A DNA stretch of 23,043 bases, from positions 1 through 23,043 of the forward strand of contig JAYRFV010000121.1 of the NCBI GenBank assembly GCA_041908165.1, given 5' to 3'. This stretch comes from JACQZU01 sp041908165. Lineage in GTDB: Bacteria > Acidobacteriota > Holophagae > Holophagales > Holophagaceae. Of this stretch, positions 1-6,784 are shown one piece after another. Under the pieces are notes generated by a model. The model saw only the letters and a list, made by a program, of their open reading frames with translations. It did no database searches and was not told the origin of the DNA. The position numbers and the translations under genes were made by a program. Numbering within the stretch: position 1 is the first letter of the stretch; each line of letters opens with the position of its first letter.

Positions 1-990
1 ACGGCCGGAGCGAACAACCACTTCAAGTTCCTCGGCACCGCGGCGATGGAAGGCCCGGCCTCGGACACCGTGATGCCGATGGGCAACGCCAGCTACTACC
101 AGATCCCGGCGCAGACCTGCGGCACCTTCACCTGCCACGGCACCCTGCACAGCAACTTCTCCTGGAAGGGCGGGGCCAACCACCCCGTGCCGTTCCTGGG
201 GCCGCTCCACACCATCGCCAACAACCCGGCCACCTTCACCAGCAACTGCGGGGCCTGCCACGCCCTCACCGGGACGTCCCCCATGACCCTGGCGCCGAAC
301 TGCGCCACCTGCCACAAGGCGGGCACGCCGACCACCCTGGCGAACTGCACCAGCTGCCACGCCAAGCCCCCGGCGGGCAGCGCCTTCCCGGACGTCGCCG
401 GGACCCACGCCATCCACAACTCCTTCGCGGGGGTGGCCAATGTCTGTTCGGCCTGCCACACGGGCTCGGACTCCGGCAGCCAGGTGCACTACGACCACGC
501 CAACGGCCGGCCCGGCAAGGATGCCCTCCGGACGGCCCCGGGCGAGGTCGCGATGGCCGCGACCTACAACGCCAAGACCGGGGCGGCCGCCTTCAACCCC
601 TCGGCCCTCACCTGCAGCAACGTGAGCTGCCACGGCGGCCAGGCGACCCCGGCCTGGACCAACACCGCCAGCCTGGCCGCCAACTGCACCGCTTGCCACC
701 TGCGCGGCACCACCCAGTACAACTCCTTCAACTCCGGCGAGCACAAGAAGCACGTGGTCGACGAAGGGTTTGCCTGCAACCAGTGCCACGACATGACCGC
801 CGCGAACACCAAGCCCGGCGCCCTGAACCACTTCAAGTTCCTCGGGACGCAGGCCATGGAGGGTCCCGCCAGCGACACCATCGGCTTCGCCGCCAGCGAT
901 GCCACCGGAACCCGGACCTACAACGTCGCCAACAAGTACTGCCTGCTCTCCTGCCACGGCAAGAACCACACGTCCCAGGACAACTGGTAG
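1..990 (+). CDS. multiheme c-type cytochrome, CxxCH/CxxxxCH family (5' end outside window)
   Basis: The frame is open from base 1, so this is the C-terminal 329 residues of a longer exported protein. I count nine heme-attachment motifs: six CxxCH (CGACH, CATCH, CTSCH, CSACH, CTACH, CNQCH), two CX4CH (118-138 and 613-633) and one CX3CH (940-957). Mixed CxxCH and CX4CH spacing with a 'CSNVSCHG' element is typical of the large cytochromes of Geobacter-like and Geothrix-like metal reducers. These act in the periplasm or at the cell surface as multi-heme electron wires. A module beginning NHFKFLGT..MEGPASDT occurs twice (16-69 and 826-879), so the protein is built of repeats about 270 residues long. 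The stop is 30 bp before the next cytochrome gene in the same orientation, suggesting an operon. The redox partner and exact location cannot be read from the sequence. Confidence 0.93.
   Translation, partial: TAGANNHFKFLGTAAMEGPASDTVMPMGNASYYQIPAQTCGTFTCHGTLHSNFSWKGGANHPVPFLGPLHTIANNPATFTSNCGACHALTGTSPMTLAPNCATCHKAGTPTTLANCTSCHAKPPAGSAFPDVAGTHAIHNSFAGVANVCSACHTGSDSGSQVHYDHANGRPGKDALRTAPGEVAMAATYNAKTGAAAFNPSALTCSNVSCHGGQATPAWTNTASLAANCTACHLRGTTQYNSFNSGEHKKHVVDEGFACNQCHDMTAANTKPGALNHFKFLGTQAMEGPASDTIGFAASDATGTRTYNVANKYCLLSCHGKNHTSQDNW
16..69 (+). repeat. internal repeat, copy 1, of multiheme cytochrome module
   Basis: This encodes NHFKFLGTAAMEGPASDT. It matches 826-879 (NHFKFLGTQAMEGPASDT) with only one amino-acid difference but many synonymous base changes. 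This points to an old duplication under protein-level selection rather than a recent DNA duplication. The period is 810 bp. Confidence 0.85.
826..879 (+). repeat. internal repeat, copy 2, of multiheme cytochrome module
   Basis: Second copy of the 18-residue element at 16-69. After copy 1 comes a CX4CH heme motif. After copy 2, at the equivalent place, comes a CX3CH motif and then the protein ends. Confidence 0.85.
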
Positions 991-1020
991 CCGACCCCTC
1001 AACCCACCCATGGAGAACCC

Positions 1021-1383
1021 ATGAAGCTCAACCGTTGCCTCCTGTCCCTCGCCCTCGCCGCCCTCGTCGGGCCGGCCGCCCGGGCGGCCGATCCCGCGAA
1101 GGACGCCCCGGCCTTCGACGGCAACATCCAGAAGTACTGGAATGACGCCTGCGCCCGCTGCCACGGGGCCAACGGCAACGGCCGCGATGCCGCCGGCAAG
1201 CAGCTCCCGGATGCCGGCTTCGACTTCACCGACACCCGCAAGGCCAACAAGAAGAAGGACTCCGACTGGGTGCAGGTGACCCTCAACGGCAAGGACAAGA
1301 TGCCCGCCTACAAGGCACGGCTGAAGGCCGAGGACGTCCAGAGGATGATCACCGAGATCATCCGCAAGTTCGCCGCCAAGTAG
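1021..1383 (+). CDS. small exported monoheme cytochrome c
   Basis: A 120-residue protein with a cleavable signal peptide: Lys/Arg N-terminus, hydrophobic core, and probable cleavage after an A-R-A-A stretch near residue 23. One heme motif CARCH lies at residues 44-48. A candidate distal ligand, Met94, sits in KDKMPAYK, the usual arrangement of class I cytochromes c (His/Met heme). The start is supported by GGAG 5 bases upstream. It lies 30 bp after the multiheme cytochrome and 12 bp before a beta-barrel gene, so it is probably a soluble periplasmic electron shuttle for the same module. It could instead be the detached cytochrome subunit of an oxidoreductase, but no dehydrogenase gene is adjacent. 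Confidence 0.9.
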   Translation: MKLNRCLLSLALAALVGPAARAADPAKDAPAFDGNIQKYWNDACARCHGANGNGRDAAGKQLPDAGFDFTDTRKANKKKDSDWVQVTLNGKDKMPAYKARLKAEDVQRMITEIIRKFAAK

Positions 1384-1395
1384 CCCGGAGCCTCC

Positions 1396-2241
1396 ATGAA
1401 CCGTCGAACTCGAGCCCTGCTGCCCCTGGCCCTCGCCGCCGCAACCACCCTCGGCGCGGAATCCTCCGAGTACCCGCTCGGGATCAACCTGCCCACCGGC
1501 GAGCGGATGCAGTACTGGGACATCGGCCTCGTCTTCACCCACCGGTTCATCGCCCCGGTCCAGAACAACGGCAAGAACCTCTACGGCATCGACGGCTTCA
1601 CCTATGCCGGCTTCGGCTTCGACTTCGGCATCAAGCCGATCAAGGGCCTGAACTTCCTGGTCTACCGCACCGCCGACAACAAGACCTTCGTGTACGGCCT
1701 GCAGCAGCTGCTGGTGGACAAGTCGCGGTTCCGGCTGTCCCTGCGCCTGGAGCGCTTCGACGAGACGGTGCAGAACCGGATCATCCCCGGGGCGCCGGAC
1801 CCGGCCCTGGGTGAGATCGGCATCGCCGGCGGCAGTGGCCAGCTGACGGCCGAGCTGTTCATCACCGACGACATCATCCTGTCGGTGATCCCCACCTGGC
1901 TGAGCCGCACCACCACGGTGGAGAAGGGCGTGGTCACCGCGGCGGCGGCCCTGAAGGTGCACTTCACCGAGAAGTTCGCCTTCGTCGGCGAGTACTACCC
2001 GACGCCCTCCAAGGTCAAGCAGATGGGGGAGAAGGGCGGACTGCTGGTGGCGGCCGGCCGCGAGTACACGGCCGGCTTCGCCGCCGGGGTCTCCTACAAG
2101 ACCTTCAAGCACCGGTTCTCGCTGTTCGGCACCAACGCCACCGGCACCACCGCCCACCAGGTCCTGGGCGGCGACTACGGCGGCGGCCCCAATCCGGCCG
2201 GCAAGTGGTCGATCGGGTTCAACGTGGCCCGGGTCTTCTGA
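1396..2241 (+). CDS. outer-membrane beta-barrel protein, DUF5777-like
   Basis: A 281-residue protein with a signal peptide (residues 1 to about 20, ending near TLGA). The rest has alternating hydrophobic/polar strands (for example FTYAGFGFDFGI, LSLRLERFDE, FAFVGEYYP, YTAGFAAGVSYKTF) and ends in Phe, the usual outer-membrane barrel signature. The N-terminal pattern (barrel start, 'THRF', then 'YGIDGFTYAGFGFDFG') resembles the DUF5777 family of Bacteroidota and Acidobacteriota as I recall it; I could not search. GGAG lies 6 bases before the ATG. Sitting between two cytochrome genes, it is a candidate outer-membrane conduit for electron transfer, but a barrel with an unrelated transport role cannot be excluded. 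No heme motif is present in it. Confidence 0.8.
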   Translation: MNRRTRALLPLALAAATTLGAESSEYPLGINLPTGERMQYWDIGLVFTHRFIAPVQNNGKNLYGIDGFTYAGFGFDFGIKPIKGLNFLVYRTADNKTFVYGLQQLLVDKSRFRLSLRLERFDETVQNRIIPGAPDPALGEIGIAGGSGQLTAELFITDDIILSVIPTWLSRTTTVEKGVVTAAAALKVHFTEKFAFVGEYYPTPSKVKQMGEKGGLLVAAGREYTAGFAAGVSYKTFKHRFSLFGTNATGTTAHQVLGGDYGGGPNPAGKWSIGFNVARVF

Positions 2242-2252
2242 GGGCCCCGGCG

Positions 2253-3239
2253 ATGTCGCATCCGATCCTCGAGTTCATCGCGCGGGAGCATCCGGCCTGG
2301 GTGCACCTGCCCCTCGGCATGGTGGTGGCGCTGCCCGTCGCCATGGCCGCCTCCTTCCTGCCCGGGCAGGGCCGGCGCTGGACCCTCACGGCCTTCTTCC
2401 TGGCCGCGCTGGGCCTGCTGGGCAGCCTTGTGGCCCTGGCCAGCGGCCTGCTCTGGGCCCGCCAGATCAACATCCTGCCCACATCCGGCTACTTCCCCGA
2501 GGTCCGTTCCAGCGCGCAGGTGCTGCAGCGCCTGATGCAGCAGCACGAACTCTCGGCCCTGGCCGGGGTGGTGCTGGGGTGCCTGGTGCTGGGGCTGCTC
2601 TGGGCGAGGATCCGGGCCTCCGCGCGGGAGGCCGGCGGCACCTCCCCCGAAGCCGCGCCGCCCGGGTGGCGGCGCGGCACGGGGGCGCCCGCCCTGCTCC
2701 TCGGCCTGCTCTGGCTGGGCGCCTGGGGGGCCTGCGGCCGCTTCGGCGGGACCATGGTGTTCGGCAACGAGGAGCTCAACAAGGCCGCCGCCGCGGCGGA
2801 GAAGGCGAAGAAGCAGGACGCCGAGGCGGACCTCCCGCTGCGCGCCCTGGACTACGCCAGCCTCGAGCCCACGGCGGACAAGCCGGTCCGCAGCGCCGCC
2901 CACGGGGGACGGTGGATCCGCACCTGGGTGACCGCCTCCGGCATCGATGCCTACAAGGCCGGCAAGGCCCTGCCGCCCGGCTCCTACGTGGTGCTCAGCA
3001 GCGCCGAGGACGAAAAGGGCCGCCCGGGCTACGATCCGGGGCCGCTGTTCATGAAGGAGGTGCTGGCCGACGGCAAGGTGGCCTTTTCCTTCTACTGGCC
3101 GCGGGTACCCGAGAAGCTGCGCACCCAGACCGGCGGCGAGGACAGCGTCTACTGGAGGAGCCCCAGCGACAAGGTGGCCGCCTGCGGCAGGTGCCACACC
3201 GACGCCCGCCCCGGACGGTCCAGCCTGCCCCCGGACTGA
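2253..3239 (+). CDS. DUF2231-like membrane domain fused to cytochrome P460-like heme domain
   Basis: A 328-residue protein. The start chosen is the ATG 11 bases after the barrel gene stop (GAGGG upstream); an ATG at 2205 would overlap that gene and adds an unlikely N-terminus. Hydrophobic segments lie at about residues 19-36, 44-67, 99-119 and 145-161. The opening 'EHPAWVHLP' resembles DUF2231 membrane domains, whose conserved histidines often suggest heme binding. An Ala/Lys-rich linker (about 175-195) leads to a soluble C-terminal domain with the cytochrome P460 pattern: 'TWVTASGIDAYKAG', 'LPPGSYVVLSS', 'PLFMKEVL..GKVAFSFYW', then CGRCH at 311-315. It is probably anchored in the inner membrane with the heme domain outside. 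The role is unproven; the family includes hydroxylamine-oxidising and NO-related enzymes as well as uncharacterised members. Confidence 0.75.
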   Translation: MSHPILEFIAREHPAWVHLPLGMVVALPVAMAASFLPGQGRRWTLTAFFLAALGLLGSLVALASGLLWARQINILPTSGYFPEVRSSAQVLQRLMQQHELSALAGVVLGCLVLGLLWARIRASAREAGGTSPEAAPPGWRRGTGAPALLLGLLWLGAWGACGRFGGTMVFGNEELNKAAAAAEKAKKQDAEADLPLRALDYASLEPTADKPVRSAAHGGRWIRTWVTASGIDAYKAGKALPPGSYVVLSSAEDEKGRPGYDPGPLFMKEVLADGKVAFSFYWPRVPEKLRTQTGGEDSVYWRSPSDKVAACGRCHTDARPGRSSLPPD

Positions 3240-3303
3240 GCGCGGGGGTGTGGGGCGGTCCGCCGCAGCGGTCTGAGCTGCAGGCGGTGACCCCCACAGA
3301 GAA

Positions 3304-3681
3304 TTACCCCCAGCCCAGCTCCTCCAGGCGTTCCTCGCCGATCCCGAAATGGTGGGCGATCTCGTGGAGGACGGTCACGGCGATCTCCCGGCGCAGGTCC
3401 TCGGGGTCGGGGAAGTCCTCCAGCAGCGGGCCGCGGTAGAGGGTGACCTGGCAGGGCGGCGGTGGCTGCGAGGGCTCCCGCTCGAGCAGGGAGGGCCCGC
3501 TGTAGAGGCCGTAGAGGTCCTCGTCCTCGGGGATGCCCAGGTCGTCCAGGAGCGCCTCGTCGGCCCAGTCCTCCACCAGGATGGCGACATTCTCCAGGTG
3601 GGGCTGGAATTCCGGCGGCAGGAGGGCGAGGGCCTCGGCCACGCAGCCGTCGAAGAAGTCCGGAAGGCCCTGCCGCCTCAT
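3304..3681 (-). CDS. minimal zincin metallopeptidase family protein (DUF1025-type)
   Basis: A 125-residue protein carrying HEIAHHFGI near the C-terminus. This is the HExxH zinc site of the small single-domain zincin family (PF06262), followed by the conserved 'E..L.ELG' tail. The start is the ATG that overlaps the stop of the upstream gene as ATGA (3678-3681); a longer version from 3792 would read through the neighbour and has an unlikely Arg/Pro-rich N-terminus. The four-base overlap implies translational coupling with the cyclic-nucleotide-fold protein. Members are widespread, often next to unrelated genes, and their substrates are mostly unknown. It ends 64 bp from the convergent P460 gene; I see no convincing terminator in that gap. 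Confidence 0.85.
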   Translation of the reverse strand: MRRQGLPDFFDGCVAEALALLPPEFQPHLENVAILVEDWADEALLDDLGIPEDEDLYGLYSGPSLLEREPSQPPPPCQVTLYRGPLLEDFPDPEDLRREIAVTVLHEIAHHFGIGEERLEELGWG

Positions 3682-4433
3682 CCGCGCCCCGCCTTCTCGA
3701 GGACGCCGAGCACCAGTTCCGGGTACCGCCGCAGGTAAGCGGCGCGGGCGGCGGGGCCGATCACGGCCAGGAACGCGCTCCCTTCCGCCCACGCCGATCG
3801 GCGGTGGATCCCGTTCTGGAGCCAGGGTTCGAGCTCGATGAAGCCGCCGGGGAGGTCCTCAGGTCCGAGGGTGCGGTCCTCCACCAGGAGCCTGCCGACC
3901 ACCAGCTGGTAGAGGTGCGAGGCCGGCTCGCCCCGTTGGAACAGGGCCTCCCCGTGCTGGAGCAGGCGGCGCTCCGCGCCCAGGTCGAGGCTCCTGCGGA
4001 GGGACGCCAGCGCCTGGCTGGACTCCCGCAGGCGCTGGGTGAACTGGCGGCAGATCCTGCGGGTGAGGCCGGGAAGGGTGTCCAGGACCAGGTCCACCTG
4101 GGCCGGCGCGAGCCGCAGCGCCAGCGCGGCGCCGACGCACCGGACCGTCGCGCTGCGCGGCTCCTCGCCGAAGTAGGCCATCTCGCCGAGGATCGCCGGC
4201 TCCTCCGGGCTGGCGCCCAGCTGGGCCAGGACCACCGGCGGATCGCCCTGCCGCTCCACGACCAGTCCCCCCTGCAGCACCACCAGGAGGTCGCGGGAGC
4301 TTTCGCCCTCCTGGATCAGCCGCTCCCCGTCCTGGAAGCGCAGGATCGCCACCTCCGGGCAGCGTGCGACCAGTTCCGAGAGTTCGGAATCCGGATCGAG
4401 TCCGAGCTGGGTTGCGTCCAAGGGTTCGGGCAT
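3678..4433 (-). CDS. cyclic nucleotide-binding (cNMP/CRP-fold) domain protein
   Basis: A 251-residue protein. Residues about 20-115 carry the cNMP-binding beta-roll pattern: 'ILRFQDGERLIQEGESSRDLLVVLQGGLVVE', then 'AILGEMAYFGEEPRSATVRC', where the canonical family has GE(L/M)..(L/F)....R.A.. at the phosphate-binding cassette. A helix (about 120-155) is followed by a second, degraded copy ('LLQHGEALFQRGEPASHLYQLVVGRLLVED'). There is no C-terminal helix-turn-helix, so it is not a CRP/FNR transcription factor. It is more likely a sensory or regulatory partner acting through protein contact, perhaps on the overlapping peptidase. No strong ribosome-binding site precedes the ATG. The effector (cAMP, cGMP or none) cannot be inferred. 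Confidence 0.8.
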   Translation of the reverse strand: MPEPLDATQLGLDPDSELSELVARCPEVAILRFQDGERLIQEGESSRDLLVVLQGGLVVERQGDPPVVLAQLGASPEEPAILGEMAYFGEEPRSATVRCVGAALALRLAPAQVDLVLDTLPGLTRRICRQFTQRLRESSQALASLRRSLDLGAERRLLQHGEALFQRGEPASHLYQLVVGRLLVEDRTLGPEDLPGGFIELEPWLQNGIHRRSAWAEGSAFLAVIGPAARAAYLRRYPELVLGVLEKAGRG

Positions 4434-4475
4434 GGAGGGCGGCTCCGGTCCAGGATAGCGGCCGGCGGCCCCAGA

Positions 4476-4508
4476 GAAAGGCCCGCCTGGAATCCAGGCG
4501 GGCCTTTC
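4476..4508 (-). terminator. rho-independent-type hairpin downstream of malate dehydrogenase
   Basis: A perfect 15-bp stem (4476-4490 with 4494-4508) and a 3-base loop lie 21 bp after the malate dehydrogenase stop. The stem starts GAAAGGCC. The downstream tail on the minus strand is only weakly U-rich (TCTGGGG after a CTTTC stem end). It separates mdh from the cNMP-fold gene. Confidence 0.7.
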
Positions 4509-4529
4509 GGCGCGCAGGCCGCGGTGACG

Positions 4530-5480
4530 CTAGGCGGTCGCCACCACTTCGTCCGCGGTCTTCTGGACGGCAGCGACGGACTTGGCGAAGGCGGCCTTCT
4601 CGGCCTCCGTCATCTGCACTTCGATGATCTTCTCGACGCCGTTCTTGCCGAGGACCACCGGCACGCCGACGAACAGGCCCTTCACGCCGTACTCGCCTTC
4701 GAGCAGGACGCAGGAGGCGATGATCTTCTTCTTGTCGTAGACGATCGCCTCGACCATCTCGATGGCGGCGACCGCCGGCGACCAGAAGGCGGACACGCCG
4801 ATCAGGCCGACCACCTCGCCGCCGGCCTTGCGGGTGCGGGACTCGATGGCGGTGAGGGTGGCCTCGTCCAGGAACTGCTCGACCGGCATGCCGGCCACGC
4901 GGCAGCAGCTGCGGATCGGCACCATGTCGTCGCCGTGGCCGCCGAGCACCAGGGCCTCGACGTTCTCCACGGACACGCCGGCGGCCTGGGCGACGAAGTA
5001 GCGGTAGCGGGCCGAATCGAGCGCGCCGGCCATGCCGAACAGCATGTTCTTCGGCGGGTTCATCTTCTGGTTGAGGCGGTAGACGATGGCGTCGAGCGGG
5101 TTGGCGATCGAGATCACGATCGCCTTCGGGCAGTACTGCTGGATGGCCGCCGCCACCTTGTCGGTGATCTGCAGGTTGGTGGCCAGCAGTTCCTCGCGGC
5201 TCGGGTAGGTGCCGTCCGGACGCACGGTGCGGGGAACGCCGGCGGTGTTGACGATCAGGTCGGCGTCCTGGAGGACGTCGTACTCCTTGCTGCCCATGAA
5301 GGCGACGTCGCTGCCGACGATCGGCGCGGCCTCGGCGATGTCCAGGCACTTGCCCTTGGCCACGTCCGGACCCTTGACGTCCACGAGCGCGACCGTCCGC
5401 GCCAGCTTGCGCTGGAAGATCTCCTGCGCCAGCACGCCGCCGATGTTGCCGCCGCCGATGAGACCGATCTTGTTGAGCAT
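4530..5480 (-). CDS. mdh: malate dehydrogenase (NAD-dependent, LDH-like family)
   Basis: A 316-residue cytoplasmic enzyme interconverting malate and oxaloacetate with NAD(H) in the TCA cycle. A Rossmann GGGNIGG sits at residues 9-15, with an acidic residue (VD, about 34) ending the second strand for NAD. Substrate-binding arginines are Arg84 and Arg95 around the mobile loop and Arg158 in LDSARYR. The catalytic relay is Asp155/His182 (GGHGDDMVP), and NPLD lies at 127-130. The MDH-type PR before the loop argues against lactate dehydrogenase. The active-site loop (84-95) is about five residues longer than in the usual 'PRKPGMSR' enzymes. The start at MLNKIG is chosen because an AGGAGG sequence lies just upstream; an ATG at 5522 is unlikely. 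It appears monocistronic, with a hairpin behind it. Confidence 0.95.
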   Translation of the reverse strand: MLNKIGLIGGGNIGGVLAQEIFQRKLARTVALVDVKGPDVAKGKCLDIAEAAPIVGSDVAFMGSKEYDVLQDADLIVNTAGVPRTVRPDGTYPSREELLATNLQITDKVAAAIQQYCPKAIVISIANPLDAIVYRLNQKMNPPKNMLFGMAGALDSARYRYFVAQAAGVSVENVEALVLGGHGDDMVPIRSCCRVAGMPVEQFLDEATLTAIESRTRKAGGEVVGLIGVSAFWSPAVAAIEMVEAIVYDKKKIIASCVLLEGEYGVKGLFVGVPVVLGKNGVEKIIEVQMTEAEKAAFAKSVAAVQKTADEVVATA

Positions 5481-5797
5481 TGGATTCCTCCTCCTGCGAA
5501 GTTGTGCACGACCATAACACACCCTGGAGTCTTGACCTTGGTGATTATTGCCCGCGGCGCAGGCCCAGCGGCAAGCCCTCGCCGGGGCTCCGCCGGGACC
5601 GATGGAGACGGGCCGCCCGCCTGCATCGGCACGGGCCGCATGGGCCGGAACCGGGGGTAAGCCGGCGGCTCCTCACGGACAGGCCCCAGGGTGCCGAAAG
5701 GAATCCTTCAGGTACCTGTAACGCTCCCCCGGAAACCGGGCCCTCAGGTCCCTCAAGTTCCAGCCTCCGGTGGCCGATGGGGCTTCCAGGGAGTGTC
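5481..5797. other. 317-bp divergent intergenic region
   Basis: This lies between the mdh start (minus) and the flagellar-type gene (plus) and must carry promoters for both, but I find no convincing -35/-10 pair. Visible structure includes a 10-bp perfect palindrome CAGGTACCTG (5709-5718), a small hairpin CCCGG-AAA-CCGGG (5728-5740), and AGGGAG (5788-5793) as the ribosome-binding site of the plus-strand gene. I could not fit the region to a known riboswitch class. Open frames through it look like chance GC-rich frames. Confidence 0.5.
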
Positions 5798-6115
5798 ATG
5801 TCCGCCTTTGCTTCCAGCCTTTCCGGCCTGAGCGCTGCCACCTGGATGGTGACGGTGGCGGCGGGGAACGTGGCCAATGTCAACACTGCCGGCTTCCGGG
5901 CCCGGAAGGTCGGGTTCGAGGCCGACGCCGAGGGGGGCGTCCGGGCGCAGCCGCTGACGGAGGAGGGCCCGGACCCGGGGGCCGAGGGGTCCAATGTCGA
6001 CCTCGCCTCCGAGATGGTCAGCCTGAGGGTCGGGTACACCACCTTCGCCGCCAATGGCGCGGCGCTGCGGACCCAGCAGGAGATCCTGGGCATGGCCCTG
6101 GACCTGAAGGCCTGA
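5798..6115 (+). CDS. short orphan flagellar basal-body rod-type protein (FlgC/FlgE-like ends)
   Basis: A 105-residue protein. The N-terminus ('SSLSGLSAATWMVTVAAGNVANVNTAGFRARKVGFEA') matches the flagellar basal-body rod N-terminal domain, in which N..A(N)..TxGF/Y is conserved. The C-terminus ('NVDLASEMVSLRVGYTTFAANGAALRTQQEILGMALDLKA') matches the rod C-terminal domain. Only about 30 residues join them, so it is shorter than typical FlgC (about 135-150). AGGGAG lies 4 bases before the ATG. No other flagellar gene is in the window. It could be a rod component encoded away from the main cluster, or a decayed or repurposed rod protein; intact, conserved-looking ends favour a working protein. Export would be by the flagellar type III apparatus, as no signal peptide is present. 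Confidence 0.78.
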   Translation: MSAFASSLSGLSAATWMVTVAAGNVANVNTAGFRARKVGFEADAEGGVRAQPLTEEGPDPGAEGSNVDLASEMVSLRVGYTTFAANGAALRTQQEILGMALDLKA

Positions 6116-6122
6116 AGGGCAG

Positions 6123-6171
6123 CCCTGCGGTAAACCACCCCCCGCACTGCGGGGGGTGGTTTATCGCAGGG
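6123..6171. terminator. long bidirectional terminator hairpin between convergent genes
   Basis: An inner perfect 15-bp stem (6131-6145 with 6149-6163, loop ACT) is extended by one G-T wobble and seven more pairs (6123-6129 with 6165-6171), giving a stem of about 23 bp. AAACC/GGTTT within the stem provides T-rich strands in both directions. It lies 7 bp after the flagellar-type gene and 14 bp after the stop of the convergent gene, so it probably ends transcription from both sides. Confidence 0.8.
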
Positions 6172-6185
6172 GCCGGAAAAGGCGG

Positions 6186-6548
6186 CTACCTATGCCGGCG
6201 GTTGTCGTTGTGCTTCAGTTCGGAAATGTGCCTTTCCAGGCGGCTCAGTTCCCGCTCGAGGCGATCGGCCTCGCGGCGGGTCAGGCGGCCGTCCCGGCGC
6301 ATGCGGGCCTCGTCGTCGCGCACGTTGTCCAGTTCGCGCTTGAGGCGCTGCGCCTCCTGCCGGGTGAGGTCCCGGCTCTCGATGCCGCGGTCGATGCGCT
6401 CGTGGCACTTGCGCATCCGTTCGTGGATGTCGCGAACCTCGCCGCGGTCGGCCTCATGGCGGCCGCGGTCCCGCGGCTGGGCGGGCGAATAGGTCGGGGC
6501 GCCCAGGATCAGCGCCGCGAGCAGTGCGATGGATTGACCTGCCTTCAT
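6186..6548 (-). CDS. small exported Arg/Glu-rich coiled-coil protein
   Basis: A 120-residue protein with a signal peptide (MKAGQSIALLAALILGAPTY, cleavage near SPAQ). The mature part is almost entirely charged helix. Two related segments (DLTRQEAQRLKRELDNV and RLTRREADRLERELSRL) each have an 'LT..EA.RL.RE' pattern. One Cys is present (about residue 48) with no heme or metal motif. GGAGG precedes the ATG by 6 bases. Small periplasmic proteins with this repeated 'DGxLTxxEAxRL' layout are common in Proteobacteria and Acidobacteriota and are uncharacterised; some resemble EF-hand or Spy-like chaperone helices, but I cannot assign a function. It is transcribed divergently from the DUF2254-like gene; I see no clear promoter in the 236-bp gap. 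Confidence 0.75.
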   Translation of the reverse strand: MKAGQSIALLAALILGAPTYSPAQPRDRGRHEADRGEVRDIHERMRKCHERIDRGIESRDLTRQEAQRLKRELDNVRDDEARMRRDGRLTRREADRLERELSRLERHISELKHNDNRRHR

Positions 6549-6784
6549 GGGTGCCTCCGCACGGTTGGTTTCCGGCCCTGCCGATGACCGGCGGACCTGG
6601 GGCGATCATAGGCCATCGACAGGTCGTTTGAAACCTCCAATCGTGGCCTCGACGATGAATGATCCTGCCTGGAAGGCTGTCCTCGCTGCCTGCGAATAGG
6701 CAAAAATGGACATCATCCCGCTTCGCACCGGCGGATGGCTCATCCGGTTCTCAGGAGGAGGCGGGGCGCTCCCGATGACGGGGC

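Noticed and set aside
3240..3303. Terminator between the P460 gene and the convergent zincin gene
   Set aside because: Only short, poorly placed complementarities (GGGGGT with ACCCCC about 40 bases apart) and no T run.
5655..5790. Possible riboswitch (c-di-GMP-I or glycine type) in front of the flagellar-type gene, suggested by CACGGACAGG, GAAA and CTCAGGT pieces
   Set aside because: The pieces do not fall in the right order or spacing and I could not build the required helices. A covariance-model search would settle it; no hit is expected.
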